Below are positions 26,397 through 36,402 of a stretch of DNA of 64,000 bases, one piece after another. The stretch is taken from positions 310,001-374,000 of the forward strand of contig CAVSZZ010000001.1 of assembly GCA_963732595.1 (NCBI GenBank). Reading direction: 5' to 3'. The notes beneath the pieces were generated by a model that saw nothing but the letters and a program-made list of their open reading frames with translations, did not search any database and was not told the origin of the DNA. A program made the position numbers and the translations under genes. The stretch's first letter is position 1. Each line of letters opens with the position of its first letter. The DNA is from JAFGXF01 sp963732595. GTDB taxonomy: Bacteria > Chloroflexota > Anaerolineae > Anaerolineales > Anaerolineaceae.

Positions 26397-27236
26397 ATGA
26401 ACCCAAAAACTCTACTGAATATACAGCGCGGTCTGGTCTACCTCTTCCTGGCCATCCTGCTGGTTATCACCCTGATTCCGATCTGGATGCTGCTGGTCAA
26501 TGCCACCCGTTCGACAACCCAGATCCAGCAGGGAGTCGGTTTTTTGCCCAGCGTTTACCTGGTCTCGAACTACAAGATCCTGCTATCCAAAGGTCTTGAC
26601 CTGCCCCTCGGCTTTCTCAACAGCTTCACCATCGCCATCGCGGTCACCGCTGTGTCAGTCTATTTTGCATTTCTGACAGCTTACGGTATCGTGGCATATG
26701 ACTTCAAGGGCAAGAAATATCTCTATAACTCGATCCTGATCCTGGTCATGATCCCGATGCAGTTGTCGATCATCGGTTATTACCACTATATGTCCAAGCT
26801 GGGATTGACCGATAATTACCTGTCCCTCATCCTGCCCAGCATCGCCTCGGCAGGGGCGGTGTATTTTGCCAAGTCCTATCTTGACGGGGTCGTCATCCAG
26901 GATCTGATCGATGCAGGCCGGGTCGACGGTGCCAGCGAATTGGGCATCTTCCACAGCATCATGATGCCGATCGCAGCTCCCGGTGCGTTTACCCTGGGTA
27001 TCTTCTCCTTTGTCGGCGCCTGGAACAACTTCTTCAACGCTTATATCCTGATCACGACCCGGGATAAGTACACCCTCCCCATGCTCGTGCAAACCCTGCG
27101 TGGTGATGTGTACCGCCATGAGTACGGTGCCATTTACCTTGGCCTGGCAGCCTCGATCATTCCGATCATCATCATCTACTTCCTGTTCTCACGCTTCATC
27201 GTGAGCGGTATCTCCATGGGTGCTGTGAAGGAATGA
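26397..27236 (+). CDS. Sugar ABC transporter permease (MalG/UgpE type)
   Basis: This is the second permease, 279 residues with six membrane segments. Its EAA-type loop reads DAGRVDGASELGIFHSIMMP. AAGGAGAT precedes the ATG. No ATP-binding protein gene follows: the next gene is a GH94 phosphorylase. CUT1 systems often share one MsmK/UgpC-type ATPase encoded elsewhere, and this importer must do the same. Confidence 0.9.
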   Translation: MNPKTLLNIQRGLVYLFLAILLVITLIPIWMLLVNATRSTTQIQQGVGFLPSVYLVSNYKILLSKGLDLPLGFLNSFTIAIAVTAVSVYFAFLTAYGIVAYDFKGKKYLYNSILILVMIPMQLSIIGYYHYMSKLGLTDNYLSLILPSIASAGAVYFAKSYLDGVVIQDLIDAGRVDGASELGIFHSIMMPIAAPGAFTLGIFSFVGAWNNFFNAYILITTRDKYTLPMLVQTLRGDVYRHEYGAIYLGLAASIIPIIIIYFLFSRFIVSGISMGAVKE

Positions 27237-27366
27237 TCTGACAGAGACGTGATCGATCGTTCTCAAAACCAGCTCGATCAGATCCGCAGTGTGAGTCCTC
27301 GCATGTGCGCGTGGTCTGGTTGAGTGCGTCTACAGCAGGAAAAATCTACGAAATTCAGGTAGTCTT

Positions 27367-29817
27367 ATGCGCTTCGGACGTTTTGACGATGAACACCTCG
27401 AATATGTGATCACCACCCCGGAAACTCCCCTGCCCTGGATCAATTACCTCGGCAGTGAGGCGTATTTCGGGATCATTTCCAACACGGCGGGAGGTTATTC
27501 CTTTTACAGGGATGCCCGCTTGCGTCGTATCACCCGCTATCGCTACAATAATGCCCCCCTGGATGTTGGCGGTCGCTACATCTACATCCGGGATGATCAG
27601 GCTGCGGAGCCGGATTTCTGGTCCCCCTCCTGGCAGCCAACCCGAAAATCATTGGATGCCTATGAATGCCGGCATGGCCTCGGGTACACCCGGATCATAT
27701 CGAAGCGCAAGGATATCGAAGCTGAGACACGTTACTTTGTTCCGCTGGGCGAGAACCTCGAGATATGGGAGTTGACCGTCACAAACCACCGGCCAGAGGT
27801 CGCGGCGCTTTCCATTTTCTCAGCGGTGGAATTCTGTCTTTGGGATGCACAGGACGACACCTTCAACTTCCAGCGCAATTATTCCATCGGTGAAGCTGAA
27901 GTCGTGGATGGCGTCATCTACCATAAATCAGAATATCGCGAGCGCCGCAATCACTTCGCCTATTTTGCCTGCTCAGAACCACTGGCCGGATTCGACACCC
28001 AACGGGAGGATTTCCTCGGCCCCTATAGGGGTTGGGATGCTCCCCTGGCGGTCGAACAGGGTAAAACCCACGGATCCATCGCCTTGGGCTGGCAACCGAT
28101 CGGCGCACATCACATCAATTTGAAGTTGAATCCCGGGGAAACCCGGAAGGTCATTTTCCTGCTCGGTTACCAGGAAAATCCCGTGAACGATAAGTTCGAT
28201 CCGCCGGATTCACAGGTCATCAATAAGAAGACCGTCAAACCGGTCATCGAACGCTATTTGCAGCAGGCTGCCGTCGACCAGGCTTTTGAAGACCTGCATA
28301 CCTACTGGGAAAAACTGCTCGACAAGCTGCACGTTGCCACACCGGATATCCATACCAATCGCATGGTGAACATCTGGAATGCTTACCAGATGATGGTCAC
28401 CTTCAACTTCTCCCGTTCGACCTCCTACTTCGAGTCCGGGGTCGGCCGCGGCATGGGTTTCCGGGATTCGACCCAGGACCTGTTGGGGTTCACCCACCTG
28501 ATCCCGGAGCGGGCGCGTGAACGGCTCCTCGATCTGGCGGCTACCCAGCTCCCCAATGGCGGCGCGTATCACCAGTACCAACCGCTCACCAAACTCGGAA
28601 ATAATGACATCGGCAGCGGATTCAACGACGATCCGCTCTGGCTGGTGCTCGCGGTCTCAACCTATCTCAAGGAAACCGGAGATTGGTCCATTCTGGATGA
28701 GCGTGTGCCATTTGATAACAAACCGGGCAGCGAAGAGCCGCTTTATGTCCATATCAAGCGTTCGATGAGCTATACGATCGAGCATCTGGGTCCGCACGAT
28801 CTGCCCTTGATCGGTCAGGCGGACTGGAATGACTGTCTTAATCTGAACTGCTTTTCCGACACGCCCGGTCAATCCTTCCAGACTACGAAAGGTCGGGATG
28901 GCACGGTGGCGGAAAGCATATTCATTGCAGGTTTATATGTTCTGGCTTCCGGGGAGATGGAAGCCATTGCGCAACATCTGGGCAATACAACGGAAATGGA
29001 GAACTACAAGGTCCTCAGGATCAGGATGGAAAAGACCATCGAAAACGCCGGGTGGGACGGCGACTGGTTCCGGCGGGCATATGACAACAGCAGTCAGGCT
29101 GTCGGATCCAGGGAATGCGATGAAGGCAAGATCTTCATCGAACCACAGGGAATGTGCGTGATGGCCGGTGTCGGTATTGACAATGGAAAAGCGCAGAAAG
29201 CGCTGGACTCCGTCAAAACTCACCTGGCAGGAGAACATGGCATCGTCCTGCTTTACCCGGCCTACACCAAATATTACCTGCACCTGGGCGAGATATCGTC
29301 CTACCCGCCCGGGTACAAGGAGAATGGCAGCGTTTTCTGCCATACCAATCCATGGATCATGATCGCCGAGACCCGCCTCGACCACGGGGATGCAGCCATG
29401 GATTATTACCATCGCATTAATCCCTCCATCCGCGAGGCCATCAGTGAAGTGCATCGCTGTGAGCCCTACGTGTATGCGCAGATGATCAGCGGCAATGAAG
29501 CCGTGAAAAAAGGCGAGGCCAAGAATTCATGGCTGACCGGGACGGCTTCTTGGAATTACGTGGCCATTACCCAGCATATCCTCGGCATCCGCCCGACCCT
29601 CGACGGACTTGCGATCAGACCGGTCATCCCAACCGCCTGGAAAGGTTTCAAGGCAGTCCGGGTCTATCGTGGCGTGCGTTACGAGATCGATGTCATACGA
29701 GCAGGAAAAGGGAACAACGTTCATATGGCTGTCGATGGTAAAAGCGTGGCAGGCGATCGGGTTCCGCTGCCGGTGTCAGGCACCCAGAGTGTCAGTGTCC
29801 AGGTGACCCTGGACTAA
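27367..29817 (+). CDS. GH94 cellobiose phosphorylase
   Basis: This cytoplasmic enzyme would split cellobiose with phosphate to glucose-1-phosphate and glucose, saving one ATP. The N-terminal beta-sandwich begins FGRFDDEHLEYVITTPETP, and the (alpha/alpha)6 barrel contains GMGFRDSTQDLLGF, the catalytic-acid segment QADWNDCLNLNCFS and NGSVFCHTNPW. The LNCFS form after the DWNDCL motif and the 816-residue length fit true cellobiose phosphorylases. There is no signal peptide. The ribosome site is weak (AGGT). It directly follows the ABC permeases, so imported cellobiose or cellodextrin would be phosphorolysed. Confidence 0.87.
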   Translation: MRFGRFDDEHLEYVITTPETPLPWINYLGSEAYFGIISNTAGGYSFYRDARLRRITRYRYNNAPLDVGGRYIYIRDDQAAEPDFWSPSWQPTRKSLDAYECRHGLGYTRIISKRKDIEAETRYFVPLGENLEIWELTVTNHRPEVAALSIFSAVEFCLWDAQDDTFNFQRNYSIGEAEVVDGVIYHKSEYRERRNHFAYFACSEPLAGFDTQREDFLGPYRGWDAPLAVEQGKTHGSIALGWQPIGAHHINLKLNPGETRKVIFLLGYQENPVNDKFDPPDSQVINKKTVKPVIERYLQQAAVDQAFEDLHTYWEKLLDKLHVATPDIHTNRMVNIWNAYQMMVTFNFSRSTSYFESGVGRGMGFRDSTQDLLGFTHLIPERARERLLDLAATQLPNGGAYHQYQPLTKLGNNDIGSGFNDDPLWLVLAVSTYLKETGDWSILDERVPFDNKPGSEEPLYVHIKRSMSYTIEHLGPHDLPLIGQADWNDCLNLNCFSDTPGQSFQTTKGRDGTVAESIFIAGLYVLASGEMEAIAQHLGNTTEMENYKVLRIRMEKTIENAGWDGDWFRRAYDNSSQAVGSRECDEGKIFIEPQGMCVMAGVGIDNGKAQKALDSVKTHLAGEHGIVLLYPAYTKYYLHLGEISSYPPGYKENGSVFCHTNPWIMIAETRLDHGDAAMDYYHRINPSIREAISEVHRCEPYVYAQMISGNEAVKKGEAKNSWLTGTASWNYVAITQHILGIRPTLDGLAIRPVIPTAWKGFKAVRVYRGVRYEIDVIRAGKGNNVHMAVDGKSVAGDRVPLPVSGTQSVSVQVTLD

Positions 29818-29848
29818 AAAGAGATATGGATAAGTGAGGATTGTCAGC

Positions 29849-31790
29849 ATGATCCACAGGCGGCTGATCACAGGTTTGATAATCTGCTTGATGTTGGCCG
29901 CCTGTTCCAATTTTACAGCTTCCAAAAACCCCAGGTATACACCGGCTCCAACCCGCGATAATGCATCCATCAACGCCTCGGTTCAAGACAGGACCAATGA
30001 GCTGCTGGCTCAGATGACCCTGGATGAAAAGATCGGGCAGATGACCCAGATCGTCAAGGACAGCATAGGAGCGGATAGTATCCAGGACTATTTCCTGGGT
30101 TCAGTGCTCAGCGGAGGGGGCGGGCATCCCTATATCAATACGATCGAGAATTGGGCGAAAATGACGGATGGCTTTCAAAGCGAGGCTTTATCCACCCGCC
30201 TGGCCATTCCGGTCATTTACGGTGTCGATGCGATCCACGGCCACGCGGAGCTTTATGGTGCCACGGTCTTCCCCCAGCCGATCGGTCTGGGCGCCACCCG
30301 CAATGAAGACCTGGTGCGCCGCATCGGCCAGGCCACGGCCCAGGAGATGCTGGCCAGCGGGGTCCAGTGGACTTTTTCACCGATCATCGCCGTACCGCAG
30401 GACATTCGCTGGGGCAGAACTTATGAGTCTTATAGTGAGGATCCCGACCTGGTAAGTAAACTGGGTGTCGCCTACCTGCAGGGATTGCAGAATCTACCGG
30501 ATGGCTACACAGCAGCCGAAGGACAAGACCTCTTTACACTGGCCACCCCCAAGCACTACCTGGGTGATGGCGGTACAACTTTCGGAACAGCCGAGTTTGC
30601 CCTCTCAGACGGTTACCTGTTGGATCAAGGGGATATGCGTTACGACGAGGAAGCTGTGCGCGAGTTATTCCTACCGCCCTATCAGGCAGTCGTCGAAAGC
30701 GGCGCACAGGCGATCATGGTTTCCTACAGCAGTTGGAACGGCATCAAGATGCATACATCGAAATACTGGATCACGGATGTGCTCAAAGGCGAGCTTGGTT
30801 TTGACGGATTCGTCATCTCCGACTGGAGCGGCATCAACCAGGTTGATGACAGCAGCTATTACCAGGCGGTGGTGACCTGCATCAATGCCGGCATCGATAT
30901 GAACATGGTCCCGTATGATTATCTCTCTTTCACACGGGTCATGAAACAAGCAGTTGAGAATGGCGATATCCCGATCGAACGCGTCGATGATGCTGTCAGC
31001 CGTATCTTACGTGTCAAGATCAGGCTCGGTTTGTTCGACCACCCTTACAGTGATCCCAGCCTGATCGACTCAGTCGGATCCGGTGAACATCGCACGCTGG
31101 CCCGCCAGGCGGTACGGGAATCGCTGGTGCTGCTTAAGAATCAGGACAATGCCCTGCCCATCTCCCGGGAGATCGGTTTGATCTACATTGCCGGGGTGGC
31201 GGCAGATGACATCGGGGTCCAATGCGGCGGGTGGACGACGGAATGGCAGGGTGCCAGTGGTGACATTCAGCCCGGCACGACCATCCTGGAGGGCTTTAAA
31301 GAACAATTGTCGCCCGGAACCAAAATTGAGTTCAATGCCACCGGGAACTTCTCCGGCATGGCAGATGTCGGTATCGCCGTGGTGGGCGAATTCCCGTATG
31401 CCGAAGGCATGGGGGATCGGGAGGACTCTGTCTTTATCATCCTTTGACCAGCAACTGATCAAGACTCTACGCGGGCACAGCCAGAAATTGATCGTCATCA
31501 TCATCTCGGGCCGCCCGCTGATCATCACGGATGTCTATCAAGACGCGGATGCCTGGGTGGCTGCCTGGCTGCCCGGGACTGAGGGAAACGGGATCACGGA
31601 TGTGCTCTTCGGTGATTATCCGTTCACCGGCAAACTGCCTTACACCTGGCCACGGACAAATGAGCAATTGCCGGTCAATATTCACAATATCGAACACACA
31701 ACAAGCTGCGATTCACCCTTGTTCACCTTTGGGTATGGTTTGGGCGAAGCCGGCAGTAAACCTGTGAAATGGATCGATTGTGAGGAATGA
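29849..31790 (+). CDS. GH3 beta-glucosidase lipoprotein, apparent frameshift
   Basis: This is a surface-anchored GH3 enzyme. The signal peptide ends in LMLAAC. The (beta/alpha)8 domain begins at DEKIGQMTQI and carries the nucleophile Asp in FVISDWSGINQ, with GVDAIHGH and KHYLGDGGTTFG as further family marks. The C-terminal GH3_C domain is interrupted by a frameshift: removing one T near 31427 gives DREDLSLSSFDQQLIKTLRG and the frame runs on through SGRPLIITD and FGYGLG to 31790. Corrected length is about 646 residues. I prefer the ATG at 29849 with GAGGA upstream; a GTG 15 bases earlier is possible. It would trim oligosaccharides outside the cell before import. Confidence 0.87.
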
Positions 31791-31856
31791 ATCGGAATTA
31801 TTTCAGACCAATGATCGAAATTATATTAATCAAAATGCTCACCAAGGAGAAACCCA

Positions 31857-33023
31857 ATGACTGACTTTACTCCCAAACCGGAACACAAATTTACCTTTGG
31901 ATTGTGGACCGTTGGCAACACCGGTCGCGACCCGTTTGGTGACCCAACACGTGATAAGAAATCACCTGCCGAGCTGGTTCGCTTGCTGGGGGAAGTGGGC
32001 GCCTACGGAGTCAATTTCCATGATAATGACCTGATCCCGATCGATGCCACCCCGGCGGAAGCCGAGGCGATCAAGAAGGAATTTCGCAAAGCCCTGGATG
32101 AGACCGGCCTCAAAGTCCCCATGGCCACCACCAATCTGTTCGGTGACCCCATCTTCAAGGATGGTGCCTTCACCTCGAATGATCCCAAGGTGCGCGCATA
32201 CGCCCGGCAGAAGACCCTCAAGGCCATCGACCTGGGTGTTGAGTTCGGTGCCAAGATTTACGTCTTCTGGGGTGGCCGCGAAGGCACTGAATCCGACTCG
32301 ACCAAGAGCGCCGTGGATGCCATCAAGTGGAACCGCGAAGCGATGAACTTCTTCTGCGAATATGCGCTGGACAGGAAATATGACCTCAAGTTCGCCCTGG
32401 AAGCCAAACCCAACGAACCACGCGGCGACATCTACAATCCGACCACCGGGCATATGCTGGGCTTCATCGCCACACTCGACCACCCCGAAATGGTGGGAGT
32501 CAATCCCGAAGTTGCACACGAACATATGGCCGGTCTGGACTTCATGCACGGCGTCGCCCAGGCCTGGGAAGCCGGCAAGCTCTTCCACATCGACCTGAAC
32601 GACCAGTATGCCGGTCGTTACGACCAGGACCTGCGCTTTGGCTCGCGTGATATCAAAGCCGCCTTCTACCTGGTCAAATTCCTCGAGGATGTCGGTTATG
32701 ACGGCTCACGCCATTTCGATGCGCATGCCTACCGCACCGAGGATTACGAGGGCGTCAAGGACTTCGCTCGCGGCTGCATACGCACTTACCTGATGCTGAA
32801 GGATAAGGCTGCCCAATTCAATGCGGACAAGGAAATCCAGGCATTGCTGGCCGAGGTCAAGACCGACGATCCCGCCATGGAAAAGTTCCTCGGAAAATAC
32901 GCCAGTGAAAAAGCCGAAGCGTTGAAGGCGCATTCCTTCGACCGGAAGGCGATCGCCAGCCGTGGTTTGAAATACGAACGCCTTGACCAGCTGACCATCA
33001 ACTTGCTGCTCGGCAACCGCTAG
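31857..33023 (+). CDS. xylA: Xylose isomerase, class I (actinobacterial type)
   Basis: This enzyme converts D-xylose to D-xylulose in the cytoplasm using two divalent metals. Visible motifs are FGLWTVGNTGRDPFG, VNFHDNDL (catalytic His region), YVFWGGREG, FALEAKPNEPRGD with metal-binding Glu, and FHIDLNDQ. Length is 388 residues, as in the shorter class I enzymes of Streptomyces type. AAGGAG precedes the ATG. It sits with a GH3 enzyme, an aldo/keto reductase and xylulokinase, forming a xylose branch within the glycoside locus. Confidence 0.96.
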   Translation: MTDFTPKPEHKFTFGLWTVGNTGRDPFGDPTRDKKSPAELVRLLGEVGAYGVNFHDNDLIPIDATPAEAEAIKKEFRKALDETGLKVPMATTNLFGDPIFKDGAFTSNDPKVRAYARQKTLKAIDLGVEFGAKIYVFWGGREGTESDSTKSAVDAIKWNREAMNFFCEYALDRKYDLKFALEAKPNEPRGDIYNPTTGHMLGFIATLDHPEMVGVNPEVAHEHMAGLDFMHGVAQAWEAGKLFHIDLNDQYAGRYDQDLRFGSRDIKAAFYLVKFLEDVGYDGSRHFDAHAYRTEDYEGVKDFARGCIRTYLMLKDKAAQFNADKEIQALLAEVKTDDPAMEKFLGKYASEKAEALKAHSFDRKAIASRGLKYERLDQLTINLLLGNR

Positions 33024-33039
33024 CCCTGTCAGGAGAGCT

Positions 33040-35389
33040 ATGACACCAAAAGACAGTCCGGAGAACATCCATGGGAAGATCAGCGAGCTGCTGGCTCGCA
33101 TGACCCTGGAAGAAAAGGCTGCCCAACTGCAGGGCTGTTGGATGTATGACCTGCAAACCAAGGGCCTGATCGATGAAACCAAGATCGCTGCCCGTCTGAA
33201 AAATGGCATCGGTCAGCTCACGCGCGTCGGTGGAGCATCCACCTATCCCCCGCGGGAAGCTGCGCAGATCTACAATCGACTGCAGCGCTTCCTGAAAGAG
33301 AACACCCGCCTGGGCATCCCGGCCATCGACCACGAGGAATGCTGCGTGGGCGCCATGATCCCCGGCGCCTCCATCTTCCCCCAGATCATCGGCCTGGCCA
33401 GCACCTTCCAGCCGGAACTCGCTAAACAGATGACGACTGCCATTCGCAGCCAGATGCTGGCGATCGGAGCCCGTCAGGGCCTGGGTCCCGTTCTGGATGT
33501 AGCCCGCGATCCACGCTGGGGGCGGGTTGAAGAAACCTTCGGTGAGGACCCCACCCTGGTCAGCCAGTTCGGCATGGCTTACATCCAGGGCTTGCAGGGT
33601 GATGACCTCAGCCGGGGAGTGATGGCTACCGGCAAGCATTTCGTCGGACATTCATTCTCGCAAGGCGGTTTGAACTGTGGCCCGGTGCATCTGGGCTGGC
33701 GCGATCTGTGGGATGTCTACCTGGCGCCCTTTCAGGCTGCCATCCGGGATGCCGGGCTGGCAACTATGATGAATGCCTACCCGGAGCTGGATGGAGAGGT
33801 GGTCGCCGCCTCCCGCAGGATCCTGACGGACCTGCTGAGAGATAAGCTTGGATTTGACGGCCCGGTCGTTTCCGATTACGAAGCCGTGCTTATGATCCAT
33901 ACCTTTCATAAATTGGCCAGCTCCCGCAAGGAGGCAGCCATCAAGGCGCTTAATGCCGGCATCGATGTTGAGCTTCCGACCGCCGCCTGCTACGGCGAGG
34001 ACCTCCTGGATGCGGTCAAATCAGGGGAACTTAAACTGGGCACCGTCGATCTGGCTGTCAGGCGCCACTTGCAGAAGAAGTTCGAGTTGGGATTGTTCGA
34101 CAACCCTTATGTTAATGAAGACACTGTGCTGGAGGTTTTCGACACAAGCGGGAACCGGCAGCTGGCTTACGAAATAGCCTGCAAGAGCCTTGTTTTATTG
34201 AAGAATGATGGGCTGCTGCCCTTGAAATCCAGCGGTGTGAAACTGGCGGTGATCGGACCGAACGCGAACTCGAGCCGCTGCATGATGGGCGATTATTCCT
34301 ACGCAGCTGTGTGCTGAGCTTTTAAAAGCTGTTCCGGATGAGAATGCATCCTTCGGCGCGCTCACGGCTGAAGGCCTGCAGGCACTCACGGTTAAAGTAC
34401 CCACTTTCCTGGAAGAGATGAAGACCCGGGTTGGCTCTGAAGCGCTGAGCTATGCATCCGGCTGCGCGATCAACTCGCCGGATGAATCCGGTTTCGATGC
34501 AGCCCTGGCGGTAGTAAAGGCTGCCGATGTTGCCATCCTGGTGATGGGTGGTCTTTCCGGGCTTTCATACGAAAGCACCACCGGTGAATTCCGCGACGCG
34601 ACCCAACTCGGCCTGCCGGGCGTGCAGGAAAAACTGGTGAAAGCCATCCTGGCCACCGGCAAGCCGGTTGTCCTGGTGCTCATCGATGGGCGTCCGGTTT
34701 CCATGCCTGACCTGGTGGAGCCGGCTGGCGCCATCCTGGAAGCCTGGGTGCCCGGCGAGGAAGGTGCCCGTGCTATCGTGGATGCCCTCTTCGGCAAGGT
34801 CAATCCCGGCGGGAAGCTGCCGATCACGATCCCACGCTCGGCCGGGCAAGTCCCCGTATTCTACAACCACAAGCCTTCGGGCATGCATTCCAACATCTAC
34901 GGAGATTACATGGATGACAAGGTCACACCTCTCTTCCCGTTCGGCCATGGGTTGAGTTACACGGAATTCGAATACAGCAATCTAAAGATCGATCACCCGG
35001 AAGTCAGCACCGGCGGGACGGTGGATATCTCCTTGTCCGTGAAAAACACCGGGCAACTGGCAGGGGATGAAGTCGTTCAATTCTATGTCTGCGATGAATA
35101 TGCCAGCATGCCCCGCCCGGTGAAGGAATTGAAGGGGTACACGCGACTGACGCTTGAACCGGGAAGCACGAAGCAGGTGACCTTCCATTTCCCGGTGAAC
35201 CAGATGGCTTTTTACGATGCCGACCTCAAACTGATCCTCGAACCCGGAACTTTTAAGGTGATGGTCGGCAGTTCCTCGGAAACCATCCATCTGGAAGGTC
35301 AATTCGAGGTTACCGGCAAAGATCCGGTAGAGATCAAGGAACGGGTCTTCGTCTGCCCGGTTGCCGTCCAGGCAGGTAATGCTGGTTAA
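33040..35389 (+). CDS. GH3 beta-xylosidase/beta-glucosidase, cytoplasmic, apparent frameshift
   Basis: This GH3 enzyme has no signal peptide. The catalytic domain begins MTLEEKAAQLQGCW; the nucleophile Asp is in GPVVSDYEAVLMIHTFHKLA, a form seen in the GH3 group that includes exo-xylosidases and broad beta-glucosidases. A GH3_C domain and a C-terminal FnIII-like domain (VVQFYVCDEYASMPRPVKEL) follow. The frame breaks near 34312. Removing one T from GTGTGCTGAG gives YAAVAELLKAVPDENASF and joins both parts into about 782 residues. AGGAGAG precedes the ATG. Placement between xylA and xylB suggests that it releases xylose from imported xylo-oligosaccharides. Confidence 0.88.
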
Positions 35390-35417
35390 TTATTAGGATC
35401 ATGGGATCGGAGGCAAG

Positions 35418-36401
35418 ATGACATTCTTTCGACTTTTGGGAAGGTCGGGGATCAAAGTCAGCGCTCTCGGAATGGGCTGCTGGGCAATTGGCGGGCCTTT
35501 CTGGAGCGGGGATGAGCCACATGGCTGGGGCGAGGTTGATGACGAAGAATCCACCCGCGCCATCCATTGCGCGCTGGATCATGGGGTCACCTTCTTTGAC
35601 ACTGCCAATGTGTACGGCGCCGGACACAGTGAACGAGTCCTGGGAAAAGCGCTTGCCGGCCGCCGGTCATCGGTGGTCATCGCCACCAAGTTCAACGCCA
35701 TATTTGATGAAGCGACCCGACAGGTCACCGGTCAGAGTGCTGAACCGGAAAGCATCCGTGCCGCCTGCGAGGAATCCCTGTGCCGCTTGAACACCGATGT
35801 GATCGACCTCTACCAATTCCACGATAATGGCTACCCGGCTGAGAAAGCCGCTCCCGTGCGCGATACGCTGGAGGAATTAGTCCATGCAGGCAAGATCCGC
35901 GCTTACGGGTGGAGCACGGATTTTCCCGACCGGGCTGAGGTGTTTGCGCAGGGTTCGAATTGCACGGCAATTCAACTGCAATTGAACGTCCTGGAGGATA
36001 ACGCGCCAGTCCTGGCGTTGTGTGAAAGACACGATCTGGCCGCCATCAACCGCGGTCCGCTGGCGATGGGCCTGCTCACCGGCAAGTACCATGCCGCCAC
36101 AAAGCCCGGGATCGACGATGTGCGGGGTGAAAAATCACCCGCCTGGATGAAGTACTTTAAAGACGGCAAACCGAACCCGGAATGGCTGGCAAAGGTCCAA
36201 TCCATCCGTGAGATCCTGACCCAGGGCGGGCGGACGTTATCGCAGGGTGCGCTGGGCTGGCTGTGGGCGCGCAGTGAGAAGACCATCCCCATCCCGGGCT
36301 TTCGTACGGTCGCCCAGGTCGAAGAGAACAGCCGCGCACTGGAGCTCGGACCAATTACTGCGGATCAATTTGCTGAAGTGGAAAGGATCATGGAAAGATA
36401 A
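35418..36401 (+). CDS. Aldo/keto reductase
   Basis: This is a NADPH-type oxidoreductase of 327 residues with a TIM barrel. It starts with KVSALGMGCWAIGG and has the catalytic Tyr and Asp in FFDTANVYGAGHSE, the Lys in VIATKFN, and the family signature around IRAYGWST. GGAGG precedes the ATG. The gene ends one base before xylB, so both are made from one message. In a sugar operon it may reduce an aldehyde or ketose intermediate or detoxify by-products; the exact substrate cannot be read from sequence. Confidence 0.87.
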   Translation: MTFFRLLGRSGIKVSALGMGCWAIGGPFWSGDEPHGWGEVDDEESTRAIHCALDHGVTFFDTANVYGAGHSERVLGKALAGRRSSVVIATKFNAIFDEATRQVTGQSAEPESIRAACEESLCRLNTDVIDLYQFHDNGYPAEKAAPVRDTLEELVHAGKIRAYGWSTDFPDRAEVFAQGSNCTAIQLQLNVLEDNAPVLALCERHDLAAINRGPLAMGLLTGKYHAATKPGIDDVRGEKSPAWMKYFKDGKPNPEWLAKVQSIREILTQGGRTLSQGALGWLWARSEKTIPIPGFRTVAQVEENSRALELGPITADQFAEVERIMER

Positions 36402-36402
36402 T

